A DNA stretch of 64,000 nt from Flavobacteriales bacterium (GCA_002862785.1 PKDZ01000018.1:19842-83841), one strand, 5' to 3'; shown: positions 24,962 through 35,320, numbered from the stretch's first letter. Numbers and translations: made by a program. Notes: a model not told the origin generated them from the sequence alone.

Positions 24962-27847
24962 TTAGTGGACGATGAGCGGGCTGCGGAACACGCCATTCGG
25001 GCTGTTGCCCTTGACGAAGTAAGTTCCGGCGGCCCAATGTCCGACCGCAATCGGCATGCGGTGCTGACCGGCTGCCAGTTGGCCCTCATGCAGGACGGCA
25101 ATCTCTGCGCCTCGGGCGTCGAAGACCGAGATGCGCATCTGACCGTCGATGAGAACGTCGAGGTCCATCCAGGTCATGTCCCGGGCCGGCATCGGCGCGA
25201 GGGAGAAGGAGGCCAGCAGGTCGGATTCGACCACGGCGTTGGCGGTGGATCCGAACCGGAGAACCGGCAGGGTCTGTCCCGCCTGTCCCAGTTCTTCGCC
25301 TCCATTCAGATCGAGAAGGTCTTCCGAAGCATAGACGGTGCCCTCCACCCAAAGGCGGAAGGTGACCGCGGCAGGCTCTTCGAGCAGGATGGCCATCTGG
25401 GCGGCCGTGCTGCCGGCGTGCCCCACGACGGGACGGGCGGCCACACAGGTTTCGCCGACGAAGGCACCGATGTAGGCCTCGCCCTCCACCGGCTGTTCGT
25501 CCAGCAGGATTTCAGCCGCCACGGCGGCGGCGAAGGGAGAGCGGACCACCGTCCATCCGGTCATCTGCTGTGCTGCTTCGTCAGAGCGAAGTCCAGCGAT
25601 GGCCATTCCAGGGCCGTCCTCTGAGGCGGCCTCCGGGTAGGTGAGGGTGGCCGCTTCGAGCATCCGGACCCAGTAAGAACGTCCGGGCTCCATGTCGAGC
25701 AAGCTGCTGAATTCGTTTGGGTTGGCCGGGTTCCATACGGTGCCGTTCTGGCCGTCGATGACCGTTCCCACCACGCCGTCGATGGTGGCGAGGGCGTCTT
25801 CGACGGACATGGCCACTTGCGGAACGTAGCCGATGAGGTTCCACCCTTCGTTGAGGTCGAGCGGCGTGGACGCGGCATTGAGCGGCTCACCGGAACTCGC
25901 CCAAAGGCCGTCGGCGCTCAGCTTGATCACATAGCCGGCTGCATCGGAGTGGGTCTGCAGGGAGTTGAACACACTGGGGATGCCGGGGGTGTAGCTGCCT
26001 CCGAGGGCGAATTCATCGTCTCCCAGCACCTTGAGCAGGTCACCACCGAGGGCGTCCTCGAAGAGACTGCTGATGGCGTAGTTCTCCGGCATGACATTGG
26101 TGGAGACGTAATTCCAGCCTTCCATGGCCGAAACCTCGAGGGTCGTGGCGCTGCAGTTGGCATCGAACATCAGCGGGTCATCGAAGGAACCATACTCCCC
26201 GAAGGACATGGCGGTGAGACCAGCATCCATCGTGCATGTGGCGCATTCGTCCTGGTTGAAGAAGAGGAAGTCCACCATCTCCTCACCGCCGGCGAGATAG
26301 ACGGTCATGTTGATGTAGGTCGCTCCATCAAAGTCAATGATGTCTCCAGTGCCACGCAACTCGTCTCCCACATAGGCGGCGACAGCGTCGTCCATGTCGG
26401 CGTTTTCGCCATCGACCGTGATCAGGGCGAGCACGGTGGCCACACTCGTATAGGTCGTGGGTTCTCCCCATTCGGGACCGCAGGTGTAGTCGCAGCTGCC
26501 GTCATCATCGGTTGCCGTAGGATCGAAGTTGTTGGCCGCCTCATCGGTGCAACCGGGCACCTCGTCGCCGTCACAGATGCCGTCACCGTCGGCGTCGGCA
26601 AGGCAGTTTCCGTCGCAGTCGAGGCCGTCCTCAGCGTAGGTGCAGGAGCCATCGTCGTCGGTGGCCGCGCCGTTGTAGTTGCAGGCCATGTCGTCGGTGC
26701 AACCGGGCACCTCGTCGCCGTCACAGATGCCGTCACCATCGGCGTCGGCGAGGCAGTTTCCGTCGCAGTCGAGGCCGTCCTCAGCATAGGTGCAGGAGCC
26801 ATCGTCATCGGTGGCCGCGCCGTCGTAGTTGCAGGCCATGTCGTCGGTGCAACCGGGCACCTCGTCGCCGTCACAGATGCCGTCACCATCGGCGTCGGCG
26901 AGGCAGTTTCCGTCGCAGTCGAAGCCGTCCTCGGCATAGGTGCAGGAACCGTCGTCGTCGGTGGCCGCGCCGTCGTAGTTGCAGGCCATGTCGTCGGTGC
27001 AACCGGGCACCTCGTCGCCGTCACAGATGCCGTCACCATCGGCGTCGGCAAGGCAGTTTCCGTCGCAGTCGAGGCCGTCCTCGGCATAGGTGCAGGAGTC
27101 ATCGTCGTTGTTGGCCTCAGGATCGTAGTTGCAGGCGGTCTCATCCGTACAGCCGTCGATCGGGGGAGGACCGCCGAGGAAGAAGGTGTCGCGGAATTCA
27201 TTCGAACCATCTCCATTGATGAAGTACTGGATGTAGAGTTGCCCATCGAGATCACCTGTGGTGGTGAACTGGCCCACCAGGACTTTGAGGTCGTCCCCGG
27301 CCACGCCGTTGGCGTCGCCGTTCAGGGCGTACCATGCACCTCCGATGGCATCGTCTATGGCGATGTTGCCTCCGGGAAGGCCCCCACCAGTGTCGAAATT
27401 GGTGAACCAAGGATTGTCACTCGATTGGACGGTGCTGACGTTGGCTTCTCCGGCCAGCGCATTGGGTGTTCCCGTCAGACCGATGGTGATCCACGAGTCA
27501 TAAGCCAAGTCAGGGTAGACAGGGAAGAGAAGGCTGTTGATGCCGTTGGGGACTCCAGCGCCGAGGGCGGCGTGGTAGAAGTTTGTCGTGGTGTTGACGT
27601 AGGTCGGGTTGGTCGCATCGCCGGACACCGAGGAAACGAAGTCGTCGCTGTTTACCGTGGTGGCGTAGACGTGTGTCGTGCTGTAGCCGGTGAGGTCAGT
27701 AATGCCGAGGGCACCGACCAGCAGACCGATGTTTTCGTTGATCACTTCGACCTCGATGCCGTATTCCTGGGCATGGAGGGCGGGTTGGAATGGGGAGAGC
27801 AACAGCAGGGCGAGGAGGGCTGAGGTCAGGCGGAATCGTGTGGGCAT
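24962..27847 (-). CDS. Secreted T9SS protein with calcium-loop tandem repeats
   Basis: 961 residues. A signal peptide (about 1-26) is followed by the GAWF-type domain shared with the proteins at 19085 and 6262 (about 30-220, with DSWITIGL, GAWYALNGDANGVAGDDLK). Five near-identical 50-residue repeats follow (about 232-455), each with CTDDMACNY, ATDDDGSCTYAEDG and CLADADGDGICDGDE, the last being a calcium-binding loop. After these come a beta-rich domain (VGDELRGTGDIIDFDG), a domain with AMEGWNYVSTNVMP, LNEGWNLIGYVPQ and PGRSYWVRM of the kind seen before T9SS domains, and a type A sorting domain (SLAPMPARDMTWMDLD ... WAAGTYFVKG). Secreted and probably surface-attached; an adhesion or matrix role is inferred. 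Confidence 0.85.
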   Translation of the reverse strand: MPTRFRLTSALLALLLLSPFQPALHAQEYGIEVEVINENIGLLVGALGITDLTGYSTTHVYATTVNSDDFVSSVSGDATNPTYVNTTTNFYHAALGAGVPNGINSLLFPVYPDLAYDSWITIGLTGTPNALAGEANVSTVQSSDNPWFTNFDTGGGLPGGNIAIDDAIGGAWYALNGDANGVAGDDLKVLVGQFTTTGDLDGQLYIQYFINGDGSNEFRDTFFLGGPPPIDGCTDETACNYDPEANNDDDSCTYAEDGLDCDGNCLADADGDGICDGDEVPGCTDDMACNYDGAATDDDGSCTYAEDGFDCDGNCLADADGDGICDGDEVPGCTDDMACNYDGAATDDDGSCTYAEDGLDCDGNCLADADGDGICDGDEVPGCTDDMACNYNGAATDDDGSCTYAEDGLDCDGNCLADADGDGICDGDEVPGCTDEAANNFDPTATDDDGSCDYTCGPEWGEPTTYTSVATVLALITVDGENADMDDAVAAYVGDELRGTGDIIDFDGATYINMTVYLAGGEEMVDFLFFNQDECATCTMDAGLTAMSFGEYGSFDDPLMFDANCSATTLEVSAMEGWNYVSTNVMPENYAISSLFEDALGGDLLKVLGDDEFALGGSYTPGIPSVFNSLQTHSDAAGYVIKLSADGLWASSGEPLNAASTPLDLNEGWNLIGYVPQVAMSVEDALATIDGVVGTVIDGQNGTVWNPANPNEFSSLLDMEPGRSYWVRMLEAATLTYPEAASEDGPGMAIAGLRSDEAAQQMTGWTVVRSPFAAAVAAEILLDEQPVEGEAYIGAFVGETCVAARPVVGHAGSTAAQMAILLEEPAAVTFRLWVEGTVYASEDLLDLNGGEELGQAGQTLPVLRFGSTANAVVESDLLASFSLAPMPARDMTWMDLDVLIDGQMRISVFDARGAEIAVLHEGQLAAGQHRMPIAVGHWAAGTYFVKGNSPNGVFRSPLIVH
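26551..27150. repeat. Four tandem 150-bp coding repeats
   Basis: Units begin at 26551, 26701, 26851 and 27001 with the same sequence AACCGGGCACCTCG, a strict 150-bp period, and differ at few positions until the last third of the fourth unit. They encode the calcium-loop repeats of the minus-strand secreted protein and could expand or contract by slippage or recombination. Confidence 0.92.
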
Positions 27848-27993
27848 GGAATTCAGTTCGTGAAGGGAAACTCCGGCACAATCCTCGGACCTTCATCGAC
27901 GTTTACGAATTTCTTGTGGACCGAAATCGACAGGTTTTGAACGGGGCCTTCTCGCGCCGGTTTTGTCTGCCTGTGCGCTCATTGTGCGCACGT

Positions 27994-28001
27994 TATCTTC
28001 G
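27994..28001 (+). promoter_or_regulatory. -7 promoter element of adk
   Basis: TATCTTCG, 6 bases before the ATG at 28008. The rest of the 160-base gap (27848-28007) shows only GACAGGTTTTG at about 27929 and no gene or hairpin. Confidence 0.5.
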
Positions 28002-28007
28002 CCGCCC

Positions 28008-28583
28008 ATGCGCAACATTGTCCTCTTCGGCCCTCCCGGGGCAGGCAAAGGCACCCAGAGTGCCCTGCTCGTCGACCACTTCGGCTTCGTCCACCTGTCC
28101 ACGGGCGACATCTTCCGCGCCAACATCAAGGGGCAGACCGAGCTGGGCACGCTGGCCAAGTCTTACATGGGTCAAGGCCAACTCGTGCCGGACGACGTGA
28201 CGATCCGGATGCTGGAGGATTCAGCCAATGGTCACCCCGACGCCAATGGGTTCATCTTCGACGGGTTCCCGAGAACGACGGCCCAGGCCGAGGCACTGGA
28301 CCGTTTCCTGGAGGGAAAGGGGCAGTCCATTTCCGGAATGCTCGCGCTCGAGGTGGAGGAGGATGAACTCCGGGACCGGCTCGCCAAGCGGGCGGCAACC
28401 AGTGGACGGGCGGATGATGCTGACCCGGCCGTGATTCAGAAGCGCATCGATGTCTACAACGCCGAGACGGCACCTGTCGCAGAGCATTATCGCGGCCAGG
28501 GCAAGTACCATGGCATCACCGGCATGGGGTCCATCGAGGATATCTTTGCCCGGCTTCGCGACGCCATCGACGGCCTCGCCTGA
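28008..28583 (+). CDS. adk: Adenylate kinase
   Basis: 191 residues; interconverts AMP plus ATP with two ADP in the cytoplasm. Visible parts: P-loop [10 protein letters not shown] (7-16), AMP-site [22 protein letters not shown], and a short LID segment ([23 protein letters not shown]) without zinc cysteines, as in the short-form kinases common in Bacteroidota. The ATG at 28008 immediately precedes the P-loop strand; a 15-codon upstream extension would lie across the -7 box and is rejected. obg follows 28 bases downstream on the same strand. Confidence 0.95.
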   Translation: MRNIVLFGPPGAGKGTQSALLVDHFGFVHLSTGDIFRANIKGQTELGTLAKSYMGQGQLVPDDVTIRMLEDSANGHPDANGFIFDGFPRTTAQAEALDRFLEGKGQSISGMLALEVEEDELRDRLAKRAATSGRADDADPAVIQKRIDVYNAETAPVAEHYRGQGKYHGITGMGSIEDIFARLRDAIDGLA

Positions 28584-28611
28584 GCGGGCGGTCAGCCGGC
28601 CCCGACTCTCC

Positions 28612-29610
28612 ATGGCCAACGAGAACTTCGTCGACTACGTCAAACTGTGTTGCCGCTCTGGAAAGGGCGGCGCGGGCAGCACGCACATGCACCGTGACCG
28701 GACGACCGCCAAGGGCGGACCGGACGGCGGGGATGGAGGACGGGGCGGCCATGTGATCCTGAGGGGCAATGCCCAGCATTGGACCCTGCTGCACTTGAAG
28801 TACCGGAAGCACGTGCTGGCCGGTCATGGCGATCCAGGGAGCGGCAACCGCAAGCACGGAGCGGATGGACGGGATGAGTTCTTGGACGTGCCCATCGGAA
28901 CCGTCGTGCGGGACGCCGAAACGCAGGAGGTGGTGGGGGAAATCACCGAGGACGGACAGGAGTGGGTCATGGTGCCTGGAGGCCGCGGAGGCCGCGGCAA
29001 CGACCACTTCAAGTCGCCGACGAACCAGACGCCACGCTACGCGCAGCCCGGCGAGGACGGTCAGGAGTTCTGGCGCATCCTCGAATTGAAGCTGCTCGCC
29101 GATGTCGGCTTGGTGGGTTTCCCCAATGCGGGCAAGTCCACGCTGCTCAGTGTGGTGAGCGCAGCCAAGCCCGAGATCGCTGATTACCCGTTCACCACGC
29201 TGCGGCCCAATTTGGGCATGGTGGCCTACCGCGGCTCCCGCAGCTTCGTGATGGCGGACATCCCGGGCATCATCGAGGGGGCCCACGAGGGCAAGGGGTT
29301 GGGCCTGCGGTTCCTTCGTCACATCGAGCGCAATTCGGTGCTGCTCTTCATGGTGCCGGCGGATGCCGAGGACATTCCGGAGGCGTACCGCGTGTTGCTG
29401 GGGGAGTTGGAACAATACAACCCCGAGCTCCTCGAGAAGGACCGGGTGCTCGCCATTTCGAAGTGCGATTTGCTCGACGCCGAGTTGCGGCAGGAGGTGA
29501 GTGCGACCATGGGCGACCTGCGCCACCACTATTTCAGTGCGGTGACAGGGGAGGGGGTCGACGGCCTGAAGGACCTGCTCTGGAGGGCCATCCAGGGAGG
29601 TTCGGAGTGA
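28612..29610 (+). CDS. obg: Obg-family ribosome-assembly GTPase
   Basis: 332 residues. The glycine-rich Obg fold (1-158, [44 protein letters not shown]) is followed by the GTPase domain, with G1 GFPNAGKST, the switch region [11 protein letters not shown]3 [16 protein letters not shown], and SKCD in the G4 position. The protein helps mature the large ribosomal subunit and links growth to GTP level. There is no long C-terminal extension. It follows adk closely, probably as one transcript. The ATG at 28612 starts the Obg fold directly. Confidence 0.95.
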   Translation: MANENFVDYVKLCCRSGKGGAGSTHMHRDRTTAKGGPDGGDGGRGGHVILRGNAQHWTLLHLKYRKHVLAGHGDPGSGNRKHGADGRDEFLDVPIGTVVRDAETQEVVGEITEDGQEWVMVPGGRGGRGNDHFKSPTNQTPRYAQPGEDGQEFWRILELKLLADVGLVGFPNAGKSTLLSVVSAAKPEIADYPFTTLRPNLGMVAYRGSRSFVMADIPGIIEGAHEGKGLGLRFLRHIERNSVLLFMVPADAEDIPEAYRVLLGELEQYNPELLEKDRVLAISKCDLLDAELRQEVSATMGDLRHHYFSAVTGEGVDGLKDLLWRAIQGGSE

Positions 29611-29625
29611 GTCCGGTCTCATCGG

Positions 29626-29633
29626 TACTTTTG
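29626..29633 (+). promoter_or_regulatory. -7 promoter element of the 2-oxoacid dehydrogenase E1 gene
   Basis: TACTTTTG, an exact match to TAnnTTTG, 17 bases before the ATG. Confidence 0.6.
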
Positions 29634-29650
29634 CGCGGCACCATCAACCC

Positions 29651-32104
29651 ATGGGAACACGACTCGCGCTCGAAACCGGGGATGACCTCCGCAAGGTGGC
29701 CCTCCATGATTACCGATTGGCCTGCATCAGCCGTGAAGCCTCGTTGCTCGGCCGGAAGGAGGTTCTGACCGGCAAGGCCAAGTTCGGCATCTTCGGAGAC
29801 GGCAAGGAGGTGGCGCAGTTGGCCCTCGCCCGCCAGTTCCAGTCCGGCGACTTCCGCAGCGGATACTATCGGGATCAGACGTTGATGATGGCTGCTGGCC
29901 TGTTGTCCGTTGAGGAGTATTTCGCCCAGCTGTACGCCGACACCGACGCCACCCGCGAGCCCATGACGGCGGGCCGTCAGATGAACGGCCATTTCGGCTC
30001 GGCCTTGGTGGGACCGGATGGCCATTTCCTCAACCACACCAAGCAGCCGAACAGTTCGATTGACCTGTCGCCCACTGCGAGCCAGATGCCACGTCTGTTG
30101 GGCCTGGCCCATGCGAGCAAACATTACCGCGCCCTCGGCAAGCTGATGAAGAAGGCCGGATTCAAGACCAAGGGCTTCACGCAGGGAGGCAATGAGGTCG
30201 CCTTCGGCACCATCGGCGACGCGTCGACTTCCGAGGGCATGTTCTGGGAGACCATGAATGCGGCGGCGGTCCTTGGTGTTCCGCTCTGCATGAGCGTATG
30301 GGACGATGGCTACGGCATTTCGGTCCCGAAGAAATTCCAGACGGCCCGGGAGAGCATTTCGCAGGCCTTGGCCGGCATGGCCTACGGTTCGGAGCCCGGC
30401 GGAGCAGGGGATGGTGGCGTTTCCCTCGCCGAAGCCGAAGCGGAGTTGCCTGGAGGGGGCATCGTCATCCTCAAGGTGCGCGCCTGGGACTACCCGGCGC
30501 TGTTGTTGACCTATGAGCGGGCGGTCCGCATCTGTCGGGAGCGCCACGTGCCCGTGCTCGTCCACGTGGAGGAATGCACCCAGCCGCAAGGGCACAGCAC
30601 CAGCGGATCGCACGAGCGCTACAAGACGCCGGAGCGATTGGCCTGGGCGGAAGAATTCGATTGCATCCGTCAGCTTGGTCGGTTCCTCGTGATGGAGGGG
30701 GCGGCCACAGAGGAGGAGTTGGACGCCATTCGCGCCGATTCCAAGAAGGCGGTGCGCGACGAGCAGAAGGCGGCGTGGGCTGCGGTCCGCCAAGCCCTCG
30801 ACGGGGAGCGGGACACGGCGGTGGAGTTGATGCGCGCCATTCCTGAATGTGCGGATGCGGCCGATGCACTCGCCAAGACCACGGATCCCATCCGCCGGGA
30901 TGTGCACGCCGCCGTGCGCCGGGCTCTGCACGACACGGCCAGTCACCCGTCCGAGGGGCGGACGGCACTGAAGCGTTGGCTCGAGGTCCAGCGGGCACGC
31001 TGCGCCGAGATCTTCGGGGGCGGACTCCACGCTTCCGGGGATCACGATGCGCTGCAGGTGGAGCCTGTGGCCGCGCGCTATGACACCGAGGAAACCGTCG
31101 ATGGACGGGTGGTGTTGCGGGACAACTTCAAGGCCCTGTTCGAGCGCCATCCGGAGCTCCTCACCTTCGGAGAGGACACGGGCAAGATTGGCGGAGTCAA
31201 CCAAGCGATGGAGGGCATGCAGGAGGCCTTTGGGCCGGACCGCGTTTCGGACACCGGCATCCGGGAGTGCACCATCATCGGGCAGGGCATCGGTCTCGCC
31301 ATGCGGGGCCTTCGCCCTATCGCCGAGATCCAGTATCTCGATTACCTCTACTACGCCCTGCAGATCATGCGGGACGATCTGGCTACGATCTACTACCGCA
31401 GCGCCGGCACCCAGCGGGCTCCGCTCATCGTCCGGACCCGGGGCCACCGCCTCGAGGGCATCTGGCACGCCGGCAGCCCGATGGGGGCCATCATCCACAG
31501 CATTCGCGGCATGCACGTTTGCGTGCCCCGCAACATGACCGAGGCCGCCGGGATGTACAACACGCTGATGGCCGCTGGGGAACCGGCGCTGGTCGTCGAG
31601 TGCCTCAATGGCTACCGCTCCAAGGAGCGCATGCCATCCAACCTGGGAGAATTCCGCGTTCCGCTCGGCGAACCCGAGGTGATTCGGGAGGGAACGGACG
31701 TGACGGTGGTTTCGTACGGAAGCACGCTGAACCTGTGCAGTCAAGCGGCCGAGAGGTTGTCGGAGCTGGGGGTGGAAGCCGAGCTCATCGACGTCCGGAC
31801 GCTCCTGCCGTTCGACCGGACCGACGCCATCGCCCGCAGTGTAGCCAAGACGCACCGCGTCCTCTTCATCGATGAGGATGTGCCCGGCGGGGCCACAGCC
31901 TACATGCTCGAGCGGACCCTCGCCGGCAGCGATCTGTGGATTCACCTCGACGCAGCGCCCCAGACGCTGTCCGCGGCCCCGCACCTGCCGGCTTATGGCA
32001 CGGACGGGGATTACTTCTCGAAGCCGTCCGTGGACGACATCGTCGAGCGGGTCCACGCTATGGTGGCGGAAGACGACCCATCTGGACATCCCGACCTGAT
32101 CTGA
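29651..32104 (+). CDS. Fused 2-oxoacid dehydrogenase E1 (alpha-beta) component
   Basis: 817 residues. The N-terminal half is the alpha subunit with thiamine-diphosphate-binding GDASTSEGMFWETMN (about 193-207) and the HFG...PTASQMPRLLGLAHA region. The C-terminal half (about 480-817) is the beta subunit with FGEDTGKIGGVN, GIRECTIIGQGIGLA, QYLDYLYYALQI and RTRGHRLEGIWHAGSPMG. Together they decarboxylate a 2-oxoacid and load the acyl group on lipoyl-E2; in Bacteroidota such fused E1 proteins usually serve the branched-chain or pyruvate complex, and the substrate cannot be fixed here. E3 (lpd) lies 8 kb away; no E2 is in the window. Confidence 0.9.
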   Translation: MGTRLALETGDDLRKVALHDYRLACISREASLLGRKEVLTGKAKFGIFGDGKEVAQLALARQFQSGDFRSGYYRDQTLMMAAGLLSVEEYFAQLYADTDATREPMTAGRQMNGHFGSALVGPDGHFLNHTKQPNSSIDLSPTASQMPRLLGLAHASKHYRALGKLMKKAGFKTKGFTQGGNEVAFGTIGDASTSEGMFWETMNAAAVLGVPLCMSVWDDGYGISVPKKFQTARESISQALAGMAYGSEPGGAGDGGVSLAEAEAELPGGGIVILKVRAWDYPALLLTYERAVRICRERHVPVLVHVEECTQPQGHSTSGSHERYKTPERLAWAEEFDCIRQLGRFLVMEGAATEEELDAIRADSKKAVRDEQKAAWAAVRQALDGERDTAVELMRAIPECADAADALAKTTDPIRRDVHAAVRRALHDTASHPSEGRTALKRWLEVQRARCAEIFGGGLHASGDHDALQVEPVAARYDTEETVDGRVVLRDNFKALFERHPELLTFGEDTGKIGGVNQAMEGMQEAFGPDRVSDTGIRECTIIGQGIGLAMRGLRPIAEIQYLDYLYYALQIMRDDLATIYYRSAGTQRAPLIVRTRGHRLEGIWHAGSPMGAIIHSIRGMHVCVPRNMTEAAGMYNTLMAAGEPALVVECLNGYRSKERMPSNLGEFRVPLGEPEVIREGTDVTVVSYGSTLNLCSQAAERLSELGVEAELIDVRTLLPFDRTDAIARSVAKTHRVLFIDEDVPGGATAYMLERTLAGSDLWIHLDAAPQTLSAAPHLPAYGTDGDYFSKPSVDDIVERVHAMVAEDDPSGHPDLI

Positions 32105-32106
32105 CC

Positions 32107-32328
32107 GTGGAGACCATCGCGTTCACCCTGCGCACCGACATCATTGACCTTTTGCAGTTGCTCAAGGCCACGGGCCTTTGTGCGACCGGGGGAGAAGCCA
32201 AATGGGCGGTGGCGGAGGAGCGTGTCCAGGTCAATGGGGAGGTTGAATTCCGTAAGCGGCGGAAACTTCGGGCTGGCGATGTGGTGGAGCTCGACGGTCA
32301 ATTCCGCGTGGACATCGTTTCGGCCTGA
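32107..32328 (+). CDS. S4-domain RNA-binding protein
   Basis: 73 residues starting at a GTG 2 bases after the previous stop. The whole protein is one S4 fold: TDIIDLLQLLKATGLCATGGEAK, VQVNGEVEFRKRRKLRAGDVV, ELDG. Such YbcJ-like mini-proteins bind structured RNA and are often linked to ribosomes. The tight spacing to the E1 gene suggests co-transcription without an obvious functional link. A longer reading frame upstream overlaps E1 in another frame and is rejected. Confidence 0.85.
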   Translation: METIAFTLRTDIIDLLQLLKATGLCATGGEAKWAVAEERVQVNGEVEFRKRRKLRAGDVVELDGQFRVDIVSA

Positions 32329-32402
32329 GCGACGGGATTTCGTCGCATATTGCCGCTTGTCCTGGACGTGCGCCGGGAACACCACCTAAGATTCGCTCAT
32401 CC

Positions 32403-35270
32403 ATGTGCCGCTCGATCGATCGCCTTCTGGCCTTGTTGTTCCTCGTGTTCTGTGCCCTCTCCACTGTGGATGCCCAATCGGTCATCCGCGGTCAGGTCAT
32501 CGATGGAGAGACGGGAGACCCGGTGTTTGCGGCGGGCGTCCTGGTGGAAGGGAGCAATACGGGAACCAGCACTGATTTCGATGGTCGATTCCGTTTGGAG
32601 GTGCCCTCCCTTCCGGTGCGGTTGAACGTGAGCTTCATTGGCTGCGCATCCCTCGCGATTGACGTGCGCAATGCTACGGATGAGGTGCGTGCGGTGCTGC
32701 AGCCCGACGCTGTCCTCATGGGGGAGGCCGAAGTGGTGGGTTCCCGCATCGATGAACGCCAGAAGCAGGGGCCCCTGACCGTCGAGAGCATGGATGTGCT
32801 CGCCATCAAGGAAGCGCCGAGCGGCAACTTCTACGAGGGCCTGGGCAACCTCAAGGGGGTCGACCTGACGAGTGCCTCCCTGGGATTCAAGATCATCAAC
32901 ACCCGCGGTTTTAACAGCACGTCTCCCGTGCGTTCCCTGCAGCTCATCGATGGGGTGGACAACCAGAGTCCCGGACTGAATTTCTCCCTTGGCAACTTTC
33001 TCGGCGCTCCGGAACTGGACGTCATGAAGGTGGACATTGTGGCCGGAGCGAGCAGTGCGTTCTACGGCCCTGGTGCCTTCAACGGGGTGGTGTCCATGGA
33101 GACCAAGTCGCCTTTCCGCTTTCCTGGGGTCAGCGTGAGCGCCAAGGCCGGTGAGCGCAACCTGACCGAGACCGGTTTCCGGTACGCCGACTACGTGGAG
33201 GATGCGGACGGCAATCCCGTGCTCGGATTCAAGGTCAACGCTTTCCGCTTCAGTGCGGACGACTGGGTGGCGGACAACGACAACCCCGTGGACTTTGCCA
33301 ATGACGGGCTGGGCAATCCCGGCCGCTTCGACGCCGTGAACATCTACGGGGACGAGTACCGTCCCGTCTTCGACTACAGTGGAGACAATAGCGCCAATGC
33401 CCGGGGACTCGGCAGCTTCTATCGGACAGGCTATCGGGAAATCGACCTCGTAGACTACGGCACGAAGAATCTGAAGGTCAGCACCGCCCTGCACCTGCGC
33501 CTCCAACCGGAGAAAACCTATGAGTCGGCCGAGCTGGTGTATGGATTCAACAGCGGATTCGGCACGACGGTCTACCAGGGGGACAATCGGTTCTCGCTGC
33601 GTGATATCGAATTCTACCAGCACAAGATCCAGCTCTCCAAGCCGGGCAAGTGGTTCATCCGGGCCTACCGCACTAGTGAGGATGCCGGCAACAGTTACGA
33701 CCCGTACGCCACCGCCCTGCGGCTTCAGGAGGAGGCCCGCTCGGACTACAGCTACTCCAAGGTGTATTACCGGTATTGGGTCGACAGCATCGTGCCGGGC
33801 ATCAACCTGAGTTACCCTGAACTCGAGCAGATCGGAGTGGACCCGAACTACGGCTTCCCCATTTTCGGCTATCCCGAGGGGGCCGTAGAGGGCTGGTACT
33901 CCGACTACTCGGATTCCTTGGCCTTCTGGCACTCGCAGGTGGAGAACTGGACCAACAATGGTACCGCCGGTCTGCCCGATGTGTCGCAGGATCCACTGGG
34001 CTATCTGACCCCGGGAACACCGGAATTCGAGGCTGAATTCAATCGTCTGGTGACCGCCAAGAACAACGCAGACGAGGGAGGCACCCTGTTCTATGATCGG
34101 TCTTCACTTATCCACGCCCATGCTGAGCGCATCTTCGAGGTGGACGGTTTGGAGGAAATTCGGGTCGGCGCCAATTTCCGGAGGTACACGCCCGACAGCG
34201 ACGGCACCATCTTCAGCGACACCTCCGGGGTCGTCATCACCAACCAGGAACTCGGCTTGTATTCAGGTATCCGTAGGCGATTTGCGGAGGACAAGGTGAT
34301 CACCACTGCTACCATCCGGGCCGACAAGAACCAGAACTTCGATTGGGTCTTTTCCCCGGCAGCCTCGCTCGTCTGGAAGCCCCGCGAGCAGGATTATTTG
34401 CGGGTCAGCTTTTCAAGCGCCTTGCGAAATCCTACGCTCGCTGACCAGTACCTCTACCTTGATGTTGGTCCTGCTACTTTGGTCGGCAATTTGCAAGGGC
34501 GCGAGAACTTGGTGAGTGTCTCCAGTTTTGTCGACTATCGAAATAGCATTTCATCATCCAATGGGTTGCCGTTTGGCAACCTTGATACGCTACAATATTT
34601 TAATATCGCACCGTTACGTCCTGAGCAGGTGCGATCCATAGAAGTGGGCTACCGAACCACTCTTGGGGAGCGGCTGTATCTGGACGGCAGCTGGTATTTG
34701 AGCCAGTACAATCACTTCATTGGATACAATATCGGACTCGACGTTCTTTTCGAGAACCCTGACTTTCCAGAGGCAATCACAGCAGTTGACGTCTTCCGTT
34801 ATGCTGCCAACTCCATTAATACCGTGCGCACAACAGGGGCGTCGATAGGCGCCAATTGGTATGTAGGAGACAACTGGATGATCTCCGGTAATTACAGCTG
34901 GAATCGTTTGGTGAAGACGAACGAGGATGACCCTATCATTCCGGCTTTCAATACACCAGAACACAAGTGCAATTTTGGAATCAGCACTCGAGATCTTCGA
35001 CTGCGAGAAATGAGTACATGGGGTTTCGGCGTGAATTATAAGTGGGTGCAAGGCTTCGTCTTCGAAGGCTCTCCCCAATTCACCGGATTTGTTCCCACGT
35101 TCGATCTTCTCGACATCCAGGCCAATGCGCGCATCGATGCGCTCAACTTGACCATTAAAGCGGGGGCGTCAAATGTGCTGGAAAACCTGCACATTGAGAC
35201 TTACGGTGGGCCAACGGTGGGCCGTCTGGCCTATCTCAGTTTGCTTTACGAGGTCAACCCTCGGAACTGA
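32403..35270 (+). CDS. TonB-dependent outer-membrane receptor
   Basis: 955 residues. A signal peptide (1-24) is followed by a carboxypeptidase-regulatory-like domain (about 25-105, IRGQVIDGETGDPVFAAGVLV). Then come a plug (about 125-230, LGFKIINTRGFNSTSPVRSLQLIDG, then VDIVAGASSAFYGPGAFNGVV) and a 22-strand-type barrel ending LSLLYEVNPRN. It imports a bulky substrate across the outer membrane using TonB energy; substrate unknown, and no SusD partner is next to it. From about 34420 the gene becomes visibly AT-richer while the frame stays intact. The short gap before it (32329-32402) holds a small hairpin GCGACG/CGTCGC just after the S4 gene. Confidence 0.88.
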   Translation: MCRSIDRLLALLFLVFCALSTVDAQSVIRGQVIDGETGDPVFAAGVLVEGSNTGTSTDFDGRFRLEVPSLPVRLNVSFIGCASLAIDVRNATDEVRAVLQPDAVLMGEAEVVGSRIDERQKQGPLTVESMDVLAIKEAPSGNFYEGLGNLKGVDLTSASLGFKIINTRGFNSTSPVRSLQLIDGVDNQSPGLNFSLGNFLGAPELDVMKVDIVAGASSAFYGPGAFNGVVSMETKSPFRFPGVSVSAKAGERNLTETGFRYADYVEDADGNPVLGFKVNAFRFSADDWVADNDNPVDFANDGLGNPGRFDAVNIYGDEYRPVFDYSGDNSANARGLGSFYRTGYREIDLVDYGTKNLKVSTALHLRLQPEKTYESAELVYGFNSGFGTTVYQGDNRFSLRDIEFYQHKIQLSKPGKWFIRAYRTSEDAGNSYDPYATALRLQEEARSDYSYSKVYYRYWVDSIVPGINLSYPELEQIGVDPNYGFPIFGYPEGAVEGWYSDYSDSLAFWHSQVENWTNNGTAGLPDVSQDPLGYLTPGTPEFEAEFNRLVTAKNNADEGGTLFYDRSSLIHAHAERIFEVDGLEEIRVGANFRRYTPDSDGTIFSDTSGVVITNQELGLYSGIRRRFAEDKVITTATIRADKNQNFDWVFSPAASLVWKPREQDYLRVSFSSALRNPTLADQYLYLDVGPATLVGNLQGRENLVSVSSFVDYRNSISSSNGLPFGNLDTLQYFNIAPLRPEQVRSIEVGYRTTLGERLYLDGSWYLSQYNHFIGYNIGLDVLFENPDFPEAITAVDVFRYAANSINTVRTTGASIGANWYVGDNWMISGNYSWNRLVKTNEDDPIIPAFNTPEHKCNFGISTRDLRLREMSTWGFGVNYKWVQGFVFEGSPQFTGFVPTFDLLDIQANARIDALNLTIKAGASNVLENLHIETYGGPTVGRLAYLSLLYEVNPRN

Positions 35271-35320
35271 CGATATCAGGACGTTTCCAACAGCTACAAA
35301 TTTTTTTCTCCATCGACGAA

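Noticed and set aside
26551..27150. Regular 150-bp repeats as a CRISPR array
   Set aside because: The units are contiguous, in frame and encode near-identical protein repeats; there are no variable spacers.
29534..32089. 851-codon minus-strand frame opposite the fused E1 gene
   Set aside because: The E1 frame contains complete thiamine-binding and beta-subunit motifs.
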